Below are positions 1 to 11,964 of a stretch of 64,000 bases of DNA, in pieces. Below the pieces are notes generated by a model. It saw nothing but the letters and a program-made list of their open reading frames with translations, made no database searches and was not told where the DNA came from. Numbering within the stretch: the stretch's first letter is position 1; each line of letters starts with the position of its first letter. This DNA comes from Bagarius yarrelli (taxonomy: Eukaryota > Chordata > Actinopteri > Siluriformes > Sisoridae), in the NCBI GenBank assembly GCA_005784505.1, contig VCAZ01000201.1:87501-151500 (forward strand). Reading direction: 5' to 3'. A program made the position numbers and the translations under genes.

Positions 1-164
1 CCTTCTCTCTTCCCGTGTCCTACACACACACACACACACACACACAGCTCTCACACTCTGCCCAGAGTTACAGTTTAATTGTGGTTTACAGTTCTGTGTT
101 TTATAGATTTATAGTTGACTGCATCACTCATCATTCAGGTGTGTCGCTTTTTAGCTTTAGGAAA

Positions 165-424
165 GATTTTAGTCTGGTTCCTCTCAAGGTTTCTTCCTAT
201 TCTGTCTCAGGGAGTTATTTCTTGCCACCATCGGCTTGCTCATCAGGGACAGTCAGGGACAGTCAGGGACAGTCAGGGACAGGGACAGTCAGGGACAGTC
301 AGGGACAGTCAGGGACAGTCAGGGACGAACTGACCTCTGTTTCATTTGCAGTGTATAATTATCTCTGATTGTGTGAAGCTGCTTTAAGACAATGACCATA
401 TAAATAAAATTTAACTGAATTGAA
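165..424 (+). repeat. Interspersed repeat, unclassified, with expanded 10-bp minisatellite
   Basis: Shares the run AAGGTTTCTTCCTATTCTGT, CTCAGGGAGTT, CTTGCCACC and the end 'GTGTGAAGCTGCTTTAAGACAATGACC...AATAAAATTTAA' with a second copy at 40965-41165. Both copies are in plus orientation. The 3' end with AATAAA and repeats of AATTGAA looks like a retroposon tail, class not determined. Confidence 0.6.
244..327 (+). repeat. 10-bp minisatellite AGGGACAGTC
   Basis: About eight near-perfect head-to-tail units of AGGGACAGTC with one partial unit (AGGGAC) inside. It sits where the second copy of the host repeat has the single sequence CATCAGGGACAAACTG. Confidence 0.9.
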
Positions 425-794
425 GACCCTGCAGCATGATTTTACATCTGATTTACAGAAATATTATATATGGTTATAAATCTGTTCAATTATATTGTAT
501 CTGTAATTCAGTTTCTGTAGCTGAATCCCCAGAAAATAACACAAAGCACTGTTTCTCTCATTTTTCTTCCATTAGATTTATCTGAGCTTCTATCGTGCAG
601 CCTTGATACGGACACAGACCGGAATCTTCTGTGTGTTGGTATTATAGTGAAGGATGCGCCTTTTCATCCCCCGGTTTCTGAAACAGCAGTAAAAGAAGAT
701 GAATTTTGCACGATCGCATTTCACATACCTGCCGTTTTCTCTCCTGGAAGCCCCGAATGTAGGACTGAATGATTGTTGCATTCTTCAGCCTTTT

Positions 795-1258
795 TCTTTC
801 ATCCTAGAGGAGAAGAGAAGAGAGGAGAGGTGAGGTAAGGTGAGGAGAGGAGAGGAGAGGAGAGGGGTTAGGGGACAGGAAAGGAGATGAGAGGGGAGGA
901 GAGAAGAAAGAGGAGAGAATATGAGCGGAGAGGAGAGAAGAAGTGAGGAGGAAGGGGAGAAAAGGAGTGGAATGGAGGAAAGGAGAGGAGAGGAGTTAGG
1001 GTAAAGTTAGGGGACAGGAAAGGAGAGGTGAAAAGAGAGGGGAGATGAGAGGGGAGGGGAGAAGAGGAGAGAATATAAGCAGATAGGAGAGAAGACGTGA
1101 GGAGGGGAGAAATGAAGAAGAAAAGAGAAAAAGATATGAGCGGAGAGGAAAGAAGTAATAAGGAGGGAAGGGGAGAACAGGAGTGAAAGAGAGGAGAGGA
1201 AAGGAGAGAAGAGGAGGAAAATAAAGCAGAGAGAGGAGAGAGGAGAGGAGATTAATGA
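795..1258 (+). repeat. Polypurine tract (GGAGA)n-like
   Basis: Almost pure A/G for about 460 bases with irregular GAGGAGA units. The opposite strand is pure C/T, which explains the long spurious minus-strand ORFs here. Such tracts can form triplex DNA. Confidence 0.85.
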
Positions 1259-1349
1259 GTATGCCCTCGCTGTACCCGACACACACACACCTCTCGCTTG
1301 CGTCTTTCCTCCTGAGTTCTGTGAAGAAGTGATGCTTTCTGCTCCTGTA

Positions 1350-1351
<2 letters not shown>

Positions 1352-1389
<38 letters not shown>
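1352..1389 (+). repeat. (CA)n microsatellite
   Basis: Perfect AC dinucleotide run of about 38 bases. Confidence 0.95.
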
Positions 1390-1390
<1 letters not shown>

Positions 1391-1917
1391 TTACGTTACA
1401 CATGACACACCTGCTGCTGGAAAAAGCTGACAGAAAAGGAGGACTAACACAGCACCTTCTTACTCGCTCCTCCAAGAGACACATTAGGTGTCCGCTTGAA
1501 ATCTCCCTCAAAGCTGAACATGGCTACACGTCTCCCATCGAGCTGCGGCGTCAAAAACTCTGCAGGAGGACATAGAGAGGATGTGCTGTGAAATTAATCA
1601 GACTAAAAGAAAAACTATCTATGCATTTACTTTTTTCTTAAATTAAAAAACATCCCTATTTGTGTATGACATCATTTACACACGATAAATTCTGGCCACT
1701 GATTGGTCAGAAAGAATACAGATAAACCGAGTTTCCAACCGGAAGAACCATATATGGGTATGACGGTAAGGGTGCACAAATTTTACACAATCCAGTGATT
1801 CTGGTTTTCATGGACGTAACGTACGATTTATTTAAGCACGTAATCATTAATACGATGACGTTTGCATGACGTTTGCGTGACGTAGATGGATTTACGCCTT
1901 ACTGTTTTTTTTTTCGC

Positions 1918-1951
<34 letters not shown>

Positions 1952-2713
1952 GAGAGATAAAAATGATAAACTGTTGGTAAACTGACTGTTTATAGCTGCT
2001 ATAATCTACATACCCTTATTGATTATTTCACAATGAAATAGTTTTATATCTTCACTTCAATCTCACACCACAAATAAGCGTTAGGCTAATGAACCCGTCT
2101 CAAACGGCGCCATTTTGAAAACCAGGTGCACTAGATAGGGCACAAGGTGTCATTAAAATACACCCTTAGTAGTGCGCTTATACAGGCTGGATACACCGTT
2201 TTCTGATTTTAGCCAACATGCTACATAGCTAATGACTCAGCGTAACGAGTAGCAGAACATCCTTTATATTCCTCTAATTCGGATTGTATAAAAGAAAATA
2301 TTTTCAGGTTTTCTCTTAAAACAAACCCGATGAAGATTTTAGTGTTACTAAGCCGTCATTTTACATGGTAAAAGCGCTCATTAGCTTAGCCCGTGCTAAC
2401 GCATTCGCACACTGCCTTTCAACTCGATAAAGACTTCACCTCGGAGTTGTTTTTAGCAAGTTCACGTTTTAGCAAAGACAAACTTTTACCTGTTTTACCG
2501 AGTGATGATTCAGTTTAGCCACCGCGGGGGGAAAAATTAAAGAAAACGAAACAAAAACTATGCTGGTTTTTCCCTCTTTACCAGCTGGTAGCTTCCAGAA
2601 ACACAACAGAATGGTTGTCCCGCCCACTCGACAAAATTCTCAAATCCGGTTGGACGAATTCAGGGAACCAAAGATTTTATTGGCTGATGTGTGTTGAGGG
2701 ATTCACAAAGTGT
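1390..2713 (+). other. Intergenic DNA, no gene seen
   Basis: AT-rich, with a (TTA)n run at 1920-1950 and CGTCATGCAAACGTCATC-like short direct repeats near 1855-1885. GGCCACTGATTGGTCAGAA at 1693 resembles the arm of a palindromic MITE found at 46.8 kb. No coding exon recognised. Confidence 0.5.
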
Positions 2714-2974
2714 CAAAAGCACTTCCGGCATTAAGTTTTAGGTCCTGTGCTGTGTGTGTGTATGGCAGACACACACATTATGTGTTATTTGATGATAACA
2801 ACTACTACAACCACTACTCATCATCATAATAATGGTATTTTTTAAAAATCCGGAAAGAAAGAAAGAAAGAAAGAAAGAAAGAAAAACAAAAAACAGGAGA
2901 ATAGAAGAAAGAAAAAAACGAGAGGAGAGAGAAAAAGAGAGAGAGAAAAGAGAGAAAAAGAGAAAAAGAACATA

Positions 2975-3050
2975 GGAGGACCCAATATTGAGTCTTGTGG
3001 GACACCAGCAGGAAAGCTTCCTACTGAGTTGAGAGTGTCGAAAGCACCTC
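2975..3050 (-). pseudogene. Reverse-transcriptase-like fragment
   Basis: Minus strand reads SVGSFPAGVPQDSILGPP, close to the GVPQGSILGPLLF motif of non-LTR retrotransposon reverse transcriptases. Only this short stretch is recognisable. A second copy lies at 3387-3450 because of the tandem duplication. Confidence 0.5.
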
Positions 3051-3386
3051 CAGCATTAAGTTTTAGGTCCTGTTTTAGTTTTAGGCTGTTTGTGTGTATA
3101 ACAGACACACACAATATGTGTTATTTGATAACAACTACCACTACAACCACTACTCAGCATAATAATATTGTTATTATTTAAAAATCTACAAAAAAGGGAG
3201 AAACATACACATGTAATGCATATGGGAAAGCAACATGACTGCTATTACTGCTATTAAAGAGAAACATTCGCTCAGAAAAAAGGAAGAAAGAAAAGAAAAG
3301 AAAGGGAAAACAGTAAGGAACAAAAAACAGTTAAACAAAGAAAAAGACAAACAGAGAGAGAGACATTTACTAGAGCAGAAGAACAG

Positions 3387-3450
3387 AAGAGGACCCACTA
3401 TTGAGCCTTGTGGGACACCAGCAGGGACGCTGCCTACTGAGGTTAAAGCA
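3387..3450 (-). pseudogene. Reverse-transcriptase-like fragment, second copy
   Basis: Minus strand reads TSVGSVPAGVPQGSIVGPLL followed by FF, a better match to the RT motif than the first copy. No YxDD or other RT block in reach, so it is a fragment. Confidence 0.5.
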
Positions 3451-4304
3451 ATTATTAAGGTAGTGCTTCTGCTTACCAACCACACACACACACCTAAACA
3501 ACTAAATAAACACCCAGACACACACACATACAACTACACAAGCACACACTTGCACCCACACGGCCCTCACACCATGGTGGTGTTTTTAATATTATTGATG
3601 TGTCAGCTTTTGATACCTTCATGGTTTGGAGTCAAATTAATTCATGTTGGAAGTAGGGCAAAAACTACAAGACGGGATTGTTCCTGGAAGAACTTTGCTA
3701 AAAACATAATGAAGCCTCTCATTAAAGACAGCGGTTTCCAAAAGGAAGGGGTCCCGACCCACAAGAGGGACTCAGCGACCTCTGTAGAGGGTTCTGGAAA
3801 GTGTTGAGCAGTAAGTTGCATTAAGGAGAACAATCATAATGCATTAAATAATTTTATCCACTGGTTGCCCAAAAAATTGGACAAATTTTTAATTTGTCCT
3901 CCACAAAAACAAGCGAGTGTCACTGATTCTCCTTCAGCAGCTAATAGTAAAGACCCAGACATACTGGACCTCAGGTGAGGAAGAGACCACCAATTTGGGT
4001 TGCAGTGCAGCAAAACTGGAAACACGAAATGCAGGAAATACCAAGAGTGATAATATCATTAAATGTGAAGGGGTCTTAAAATATTTTCTTGGGGGAAAAG
4101 GGCGTCTCAGACAAAAAAAGGTTGGAAACCACTGATTTAAGGGGCCCCTGCACCTTCTGTGAACACCGCCCTCTGCTGCATTGGTGAGAGACATACAAGC
4201 AACAGCAGCAACATCCACACCAACCAGAGAAGAAGAATGCAACAGAAAGAGGTGCCAGTTGTGTGCAGCAAGAAACAGAAAAACAAGCTATGCATGCCAA
4301 AGAT

Positions 4305-4400
4305 GTGGTGTATAATAATGATCATCATTATTATATTAATCATCATAATAATTATAATAATAACAACAACAATAATAATAATAATAAAAATAATAATAGT
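4305..4400 (+). repeat. (ATA/ATC)n trinucleotide tract
   Basis: Imperfect AAT/ATC/AAC repeats of nearly 100 bases. Confidence 0.85.
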
Positions 4401-4610
4401 CTTAATTGCTCGTTGAAAGGGCACAGTGGCATTGCACATATTTGAGGTGGAGTTAAAATGTGGTGTATGTGTGTTTATTTATTGTTTAGCAATTTATTTA
4501 TTTAGCAATATATTTCCATCGTTGCATCGTCAGTATATAAGGATAAGGATATTATGGTAATTATTCTTAATAAAATTAGGGCTAATTACCTTAATGACCA
4601 GGAACGCATT

Positions 4611-4735
4611 TACACTTTACATTTCTGACATTCATGTCATTTATGTCATTGGGCAATTAGGAGCCTTGTTTAGGTGCCCAGCGGAGGTAACCTGGTAGTG
4701 ATAGGAATCAAACCCACAAGCTTTGGGTGACTTTG
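4611..4735 (-). repeat. tRNA-derived SINE, decayed
   Basis: Inverted copy: tail at left (CATTTCTGACATT), then GGGCAATTAGGAGCCTTGTT and GGAATCAAACCCACAAGCTT, the B-box side of the tRNA-like head. The A-box end is lost. Confidence 0.6.
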
Positions 4736-4934
4736 GTAAACATTTTAGTACTATGTGACAGGTAGTACAATAGTTTTTATCATAGTATTTGTTATAGTTA
4801 AAATAAAATCTATATAATTTCTCTTCTAAAAAAAAGAGTGTGATATATGAGGCCTGCAGGACAAACACAGCAAACACAAGTTCAAAACCTGTTTAAAACT
4901 GAAAAAGATCTAAAAAACTTCATTTAAGTCATCT

Positions 4935-5217
4935 TCTATAGCCGCTTATTCCCTACTCTACTGGAGTCTATCCCAGCTGTCTCTGAAAGGGTGAAAGACA
5001 GAAGGGGGACACCGTGGACAGGTCGCCAGTCCATTACAGGGCCACACACACTCACTTCTATGGGCAATTTAGAATGTTTTTTGGACTGTGGAAGAACATA
5101 AAAGTACAAGGAGAACATGCAAACTCCACACAGAAAGATTCCTGCCCAGGAATAGAACCCGGGACCTTCTCACTGTGAGGTAATAGTGCTAATCTCTAAG
5201 CCACCATGCCACCCTCT
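4935..5217 (+). repeat. Interspersed repeat, unclassified, copy 1
   Basis: Shares CTGGAGTCTATCCCAGC, GGGGGACACC, GGACAGGTCGCCAGTCCAT, GGGCAATTTAGAAT, GGACTGTGG and CATGCAAACTCCACACAGAA with copies at 61922-62222 and, in part, 49496-49662. A very common fish repeat type; I do not know its class. Confidence 0.7.
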
Positions 5218-5308
5218 AATAAAACATTCAGTGAATAATATATGTGTTATTGCAGATTTATAATGAAATAAGGACCAGGAACATTAAAAGTTTTATTTAA
5301 AAAAAATC

Positions 5309-5354
<46 letters not shown>
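5309..5354 (+). repeat. (CA)n microsatellite
   Basis: Perfect run of about 46 bases. Confidence 0.95.
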
Positions 5355-5357
<3 letters not shown>

Positions 5358-5486
5358 TGAGGGCCCCTAGAGATCTGTTTTATTAATTACAGCAGTTATG
5401 TAATAGTAGTAAGACATGGGTGTGGCAAGGACCCGACCTCATATTCTTTCAAGGGCCAAAACTGCTAGCAGCGATCCTGTCTAAGA

Positions 5487-5488
<2 letters not shown>

Positions 5489-5524
<36 letters not shown>
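5489..5524 (+). repeat. (CA)n microsatellite
   Basis: Perfect run of about 36 bases. Confidence 0.95.
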
Positions 5525-5527
<3 letters not shown>

Positions 5528-5629
5528 TAACGGATAGATTAAACACGCGCGTGTCGCTGGTCGGTGAAACAGCGACATATGGCGTGTGTTTTAGACAAAT
5601 GAAAGCAGCGCTGAAAAATATTAAAGCTA

Positions 5630-6145
5630 AAATCGACGCTGGCCAAGAACTCTAAATAACCCTAAAGAACCTGCCCACATCAGCCACCCCGGGCTAATTA
5701 AATGGGTTCAAATGATTATGAGTCCCAAATGTGTTTGAAAGCGGTGGCGCAGACTGCAGCACTTTGCGCCAGTGTAATGAAATGCAGTATTTATTGCAAT
5801 AAAAGAGACAGCGCGAGGCTTCCCCCCTTTAAATTGTCTTTTCATAATGAACACATTTAACCGGGATAATTCCGATCTAAAGTCTTTCCATCCGTCAGTC
5901 TGATTTGTACTCCAGTTAATTGGAGAAGTGATTGAATCTGAGGCTCGGAGGGGTAAAAGCCGAGGGGTTGAGGCAGTTTCTCCGCCTCCTCCCGGGAGGT
6001 CAGCCTCCATCTCAGGGTGCAAATATTCATTTCACCCGCACTTGATGTGATGAAAAAAAAAGAGTGATAAATCAGCGGGATTGCAGCAGGCGGGTGTTAA
6101 CCGCCTTCATATTTCACAATCACACGCTTCCTGCGATACTTTAAT
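5630..6145. promoter_or_regulatory. Candidate conserved non-coding element upstream of mnx1
   Basis: About 500 bases of balanced base composition without repeats, between microsatellites on both sides. It has many homeodomain-type cores: GGCTAATTAAAT, GTTAATTGGAG, TTCATAATGAA, and AT-hook-like TTTAATGAAATGAA, plus a palindromic CTCCCGGGAG. No coding potential. The look is that of a developmental enhancer, but conservation could not be tested. Confidence 0.4.
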
Positions 6146-6240
6146 GAAATGAACGCCGGAGAAAGACAAGAAGAACCGGCGGGAAAAATCCGACAATCAC
6201 TGAAGAACATAGGATTCCTGATTCCAGACCAAATCACCCA

Positions 6241-6288
6241 AAGAAAAGAAAGAAGGGAGAGAGAGAGAAAGAGAAAGAAAGAAGAGAA

Positions 6289-6381
<93 letters not shown>

Positions 6382-6424
6382 GGGTAGAGAGAGAGAAGAT
6401 AGAGATCAAGAACGAGAAAAAAAC
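6241..6424 (+). repeat. (GA)n microsatellite, long
   Basis: GA run with a few AAAG and GGGG interruptions for about 180 bases, the core perfect from 6300 to 6379 apart from single As. Confidence 0.9.
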
Positions 6425-6449
6425 AAGAAAACTGTTTATAGGCGATTAA

Positions 6450-6725
6450 ATTAATCATCAGCTTAAATATATAAAAAATATATATTATTATAAATATAAT
6501 AATAATAACAATATTATTATTATTTAATTTATTTATATTATTAATCATCTTCATCAACGTCATTATCATCATAACCCTTAATTTTACATCATCAGTAAAA
6601 AGTAATAATAATAATAATAATAATATAACAATAAAATAATAATAATAATAAAATAACATAATAAAATAATAATAATAGTAATAGTAATAAAACGAAGAAG
6701 AAGAAGAGGAAGAAGAAGAAATTAT
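6450..6725 (+). repeat. AT-rich trinucleotide tract, (ATA)n and (GAA)n
   Basis: Imperfect ATA/ATT repeats followed by (AAT)n at 6602-6680 and AAGAAGAAG at 6693-6720. Confidence 0.8.
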
Positions 6726-7151
6726 GAGAACCAGGAATGTTTTTTTTAAACTCATATCTGATTATTTTAATGTTAATTATTTTCTTGTCATTTATAATAA
6801 CCACTTGTAGTTCTTGTTTTTATTACACACCAATAAGCACTGAAGGAATAACTGTAAATATTTGTGATGAACAGTAGAACAGTGTTTTCCACCCGTTCTC
6901 ACACGCAAGAGGTGAAACACTTCCATTTTATTTTAACTAACTAGCAACTAATCAGCAACTTTTAGGAGCAGGTTTAACAGAATGTTCAGCAAATATAATA
7001 AATACATTATAATAAAATGATAAATAAATAATAAATAAATAAATAAATCACAGTGTTTCATATATAACCCGTTCCTGTTTTTTGTTCTTGTATTAAATTT
7101 AAAGTATGAATAAAATTACATTTCGACTTGCAGCCTTTTATGTTTTGGAAA

Positions 7152-7152
<1 letters not shown>

Positions 7153-7199
<47 letters not shown>
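7153..7199 (+). repeat. (AT)n microsatellite
   Basis: Perfect TA run of about 46 bases; can extrude a cruciform. Confidence 0.95.
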
Positions 7200-7201
<2 letters not shown>

Positions 7202-7734
7202 TTAATGGTGTTTTTGGATGTTTAATTTTGACTAAACAATAAAAAATACTGTTTATTTTATTAACATTTTATTTATTTAATTAGTTAAATTGTAGAACGA
7301 ATTTAAACAGAAAGATAATTAGGTGTTTGTGTATTTTTTACGTTTTAGACAAAACATTGTAAAATTGTTAGTATAACCAAGAGAACAAAACACTAAAACT
7401 TTCGTCATATTTAGATCCACGAGTAAAATTCGCTAAAGTCATTTAAAAAATAATTATCTGAATAAATATTGAATAATTATTTATCGTTTTAAATCTTTAC
7501 CGATTAATGGGAATAAAATGTGTGTTTATCAAATCAGGATTTTATTTACTGACGATGTTAATTTAAAACATTTTTTTCACTATTTGTTCAATAAAATGCT
7601 TTTAGGAAAACATTAGAGAAATCTGTAGCACATGATACGTTATAGTGTCATAAACTTTATTAACATAGCAAACGGAAATAAACTTTCTAAAATAAATAAA
7701 GTATTAAATGAAATGATGACTGTTTAGGAGGTTA

Positions 7735-7828
7735 ACAGAAAAGCACATGTTGCTAACTCATTGTTGCGCATGAATCAGTGGATAAAAGAAAATATTCCTG
7801 TGGGATTCAGGGTTTCCCCCTGAGCCTG

Positions 7829-7874
<46 letters not shown>

Positions 7875-7990
7875 AGCTAATCAGCCGGATGGAGAGCCAG
7901 GTGAAGGGCAAACTCCATGTCACTCATTCTCTCTCACTCCATTAGCTTCCAGAGGCTAATTAGAGAGAGAGAAAAAAATCATTAATCCAC
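7735..7990. promoter_or_regulatory. Candidate conserved non-coding element, split by (GA)n
   Basis: Unique flanks with GTTGCGCATGAATCAGTGGAT on the left and GCAGCTAATCAGCC, CCATTAGCTTCCAGAGGCTAATTAGAG and TCATTAATCC on the right. A (GA)n run at 7831-7873 sits in the middle. Homeodomain cores are dense. Enhancer role is inferred only from sequence look and its place 1.8 kb upstream of mnx1. Confidence 0.35.
7831..7873 (+). repeat. (GA)n microsatellite
   Basis: Perfect AG run of 43 bases. Confidence 0.95.
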
Positions 7991-7994
7991 CGCT

Positions 7995-8530
7995 CCTCCA
8001 TCACTTCATCACTCTGTTGCTTCAACACCATCTGTGCATCCCTTCATCAGTCCATTCTACAGTTCCAAATTTCACTCCTTCATCGCTTTTAAACAGTTTT
8101 CTTTATCCTCTATTACTTCATCTCTCCATCACTCCCCTCATCCATTACTCATTCCTCTATCAATATTATCCTCTATCACCTCAATTCTTTATCATTACCT
8201 CTCTTTATTACTCTATCCCTCTCTATCTCGCCATCATTCTGTTAATCTTTTTCTCGACCATAACCTGTCTCTTTTCTATCCTATCTCTCTTTTACTTTAT
8301 TTATACAAACTTCTTTCTTGCACCACTTCTCTTTAACACTGAATCGACCTCCATCATTTCATCTCTCTACTGTTATAGTTCCCTATTATTCCATCCCTTT
8401 ATACTGGTATTACTACACTGCCTCTTTACTGCCTTCATCCAACACTACAGGCCGCCATCATTCCAAACCTTCATCCCTTCATGTCTCTATAATTCAACCT
8501 TCCATTACTTCATCATGGAAACTCATCATC
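7995..8530 (+). repeat. Pyrimidine-rich low-complexity tract, degenerate TCCATCA/TCTCTA units
   Basis: More than 500 bases biased to C/T and A with loose periodic CATCACTTCATC and TTCATCCC motifs. It leaves overlapping stop-free frames that read as His/Ser/Leu-rich, which I do not take as coding. Confidence 0.6.
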
Positions 8531-8561
8531 TCCATAAGTTTGTATCATGTTAAAATAGTAA

Positions 8562-8940
<379 letters not shown>

Positions 8941-9365
8941 ACTGTTGAAAATTGCTGTAAATTAAGGAAGATGAATAAATGCTTGCAGTAATTTTACAGC
9001 TCTGTGTACAGTAACAGTTGTAGGTAATGATTTACAGTCTTACTGGCAACCAAAATTCAGTTACTGTAAATTCGACAGTTAATTTTTACAGTTTATTATT
9101 GACAGTCGAAAAAATCTGAGTCCAATTATCACCTAAACTGTAACCAAAATAAAATACTGGCAATTAATTTGTTCTGTTTTTATTATGCAATAATATCATT
9201 TCAATCTTTCTTGCAATAAATAATTAGCTTTAAAATACAAAAGGAAACAAGATAAACAAAAATGAAACTAAACATTTTGCCAGTCTACTTCTGTTAAAAA
9301 TGCCACAAAACCTGATGAGATTTCCTTAAATTATAAATGTAATAAACTGTAAAAACAACTAAAAT
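8941..9365. repeat. Possible MITE with ACTGTAA motifs
   Basis: Several TTACAGT/ACTGTAA words in both directions (GCTGTAAATT 8954, TTTTACAG 8991, TTACTGTAAATTCGACAGTT 9061, TTTTTACAGTTT 9085, AAACTGTAAAAAC 9344). This resembles a frequent fish MITE type. Ends are unclear. Confidence 0.35.
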
Positions 9366-9599
9366 TAGACAATTTCCCGACTACTTTTATTGATCATTCT
9401 TAAAAAATGCCATTTTTATTAATTTGCTTTTTACCCATTTTTCTATTTCACATATATTCTGAACATTACACATAACTGTTTAGTATTTTTATATTTATTT
9501 ATATGTTTTTAATAACATCTTAGGTTTTAGATTTTAAAAAATAAAGAAAGAGGTGAGGAATAAAAAAGAGCGGTAAATCCCAATCTGGCAACCTTGCAG

Positions 9600-9784
9600 C
9601 TTGTAGCCCGAACTCTTGGCGAGTGGGCGTGTCTTGAACAACCAATCCGATTTAGTTTCCACAAAGTTGCCTTTATAGTCCAGATGACAACGCTATAAGG
9701 AGAGGAAGCAGCTTACACACATCAACACACACTTATACACACACATGTGAGTCCAGAAGACGGCTGGAGATCCGTGTGGGCCAC
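9600..9784 (+). promoter_or_regulatory. mnx1: mnx1 proximal promoter and 5' UTR
   Basis: Upstream of the mnx1 ATG lie a GT-box-like GTGGGCGTGTC (about 9623), a CCAAT box in ACCAATCC (9641-9648), and two TATA-like stretches, CTTTATAGTC (9671) and CGCTATAAGG (9691). The spacing CCAAT to TATA to ATG is plausible for a start site around 9700-9725 and a leader under 100 bases. A start-stop ATGTGA lies at 9745-9750. The transcription start is inferred, not seen. Confidence 0.5.
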
Positions 9785-10235
9785 ATGGAGAAATCCAAAA
9801 ACTTTCGCATCGACGCCATTCTGGCCGTGGAGCCCCCAAAAGCTCAGACTTCACCGCTGGCTTTGGTCACCTCACTGTCCGGTTCAGCTTCGTCTTCTTC
9901 ATCATCATCGTCATCCTCGGGAAGAAGAAGCGCAGGAACGGACCTCCTGAACTCTCCTACAACCATGGTGGGACTCCATCCTCCAAGTAGCTCTCTTTAC
10001 CACCCGCACATGTTCACCTACCCTCTGGGACAGCCGCCGGTGCTCTCTTACCCCTATCCTCCTCTTCCTCATCCCGACGAGCCCCTCAAGCTGCCCCCTG
10101 GTTCTCTGCAGCTCGATCACTGGCTGAGGATTTCCACCGCAGGGCTCGCGCTTCCCAAACTCCAAGCTGACTTCAATCGTAAGTAGCTACGTCATTTAAA
10201 ATAAAGTGAAAAATACCCATAAACAATTATACACT

Positions 10236-10277
<42 letters not shown>

Positions 10278-11264
10278 CATACATACAAAACAGCTGCTGT
10301 ATTTGTTTTGTAATACAATTTATTATTTACTATAAAAAACAAGTGTAAAAATGCAAAATAATTAATTTCCACCAAACTGTGAGAAATCAATTCCTTATAT
10401 AGAGAAATATATTCCAAAAGTGCAATAAACTTTACATTATAAAAGAACAAATAACTGAAAATTAATTGAATAATAATTAATAATTATTTGAGTCACACAA
10501 AAGAAGACATTTGTTAATTCTGGTTTTAATGAGCCAAAAATATATTCAAAGAAACTTTCATTTTAATAAAAAAACGAAAGATTTATATATAAAAAAAGGT
10601 TTTTTATTTTAAACACGTGTTTAAGAAAATGAATTATTTTAACAGTGAACTTACAATTAATTCCCCGATGACATTAACAAACCAGGAGAACAATTTCTAA
10701 CTGCTATAAATCAAAAATGTCCTTAAAATTTTACGCAGAATTAAAACGATTATTTTATTTTTAAAATATAAAAGATTCAATCTTTTGGTTTATTAACTAT
10801 TTTTGTGTTACTACATTTAACGAATAATAACAATCATAACAAGTGTAAAATATTAGTTTTTAGCGTAGTGCAAGAGTTGTTCAATTTAAACCCTAAATTT
10901 ATTATTGTTGCATTTTATGTAAAAATAAATAAATAAATAAAGTTTCCTTAATTAACACAATTATTATAAATGATCGTGTGTAAAATTTTCACTGGCTAAA
11001 TAATGTAAATAATAAATATATTAAATATTCTATTTGCGGCTACGTATCAGTTATAGGGGGGTCGATTTCGTGTGTATATTTAAAGCAGGGGAAAATAGCT
11101 CATCTGTCGGTTTCTCTTGATTTTCTTTCTTCATCCTTTCATCCTGATATCAGTGATTCATATCAGCGGATGATTTTTTTTCTCGAACACATTCGGAGCA
11201 ATAAAAAATGTTAATGAGTTGTTATAATTCTGTAAGTTCGACTGGAGGGCGGAAGTGTTCTCCG

Positions 11265-11315
<51 letters not shown>

Positions 11316-11494
11316 CTCTCTCCCTTCTTTTCTCTTTAGACAGAGGGTAAAATAACCAGATAACGGACAGAGAGGGGCAAAAAGTGGCGGGCGGGTGAGA
11401 AAACCACAAACCGGTCCAAGAGTTTACACACCGAACACAAGTGTGTCTCTGTATGTGTGTGTCCGAGGTTTACTGAGAGCCGACTGCGAATAGT

Positions 11495-11532
<38 letters not shown>

Positions 11533-11921
11533 TATGAGTGTGTGTTTCGAATTTTAAACCTAGGAAGTGTGTAATAAAAATACAAGTATAATCATTATAA
11601 TCATAATTAAGCCTAAAATTATAATAGTAATAAAAGCGGCGTTTATTAATATTATTAAATCTATAAATGTCATTTTAGAACAAATGGCCAATACTGTTCC
11701 TTTTAGTGATATTACACTGATTTAGGAGTACGCGTGTGTGTGTGTGTAACACCACTTTACACTGATGAATCGCTCTGTACGACTCGCACAGTCGTTTTTA
11801 AATCCTGAAATACGAATTAAAATCTTTAAATTTAATTAAAACATAATATAATTTCAGTCTGTGTTTTTAAACTGTGTTTTTAAATTGGTTGGGCGACTTA
11901 ATAATAATTATTCGTATATTC

Positions 11922-11964
<43 letters not shown>

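Larger units (their letters stand above)
2714..3455 (+). repeat. Tandem duplication, two copies of about 330-400 bases
   Basis: Copy 1 begins GTCAAAAGCACTTCCGGCAT (2714), copy 2 GTCGAAAGCACCTCCAGCAT (3038). Each continues AAGTTTTAGGTCCTG, a TGTGTGT/ACACAC stretch, TTATTTGATAACAAC, ACCACTACTCA, a purine-rich (GAAA)n stretch, and ends GTGGGACACCAGCAGG. The copies differ by many small changes and by the length of the GAAA run. Confidence 0.75.
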
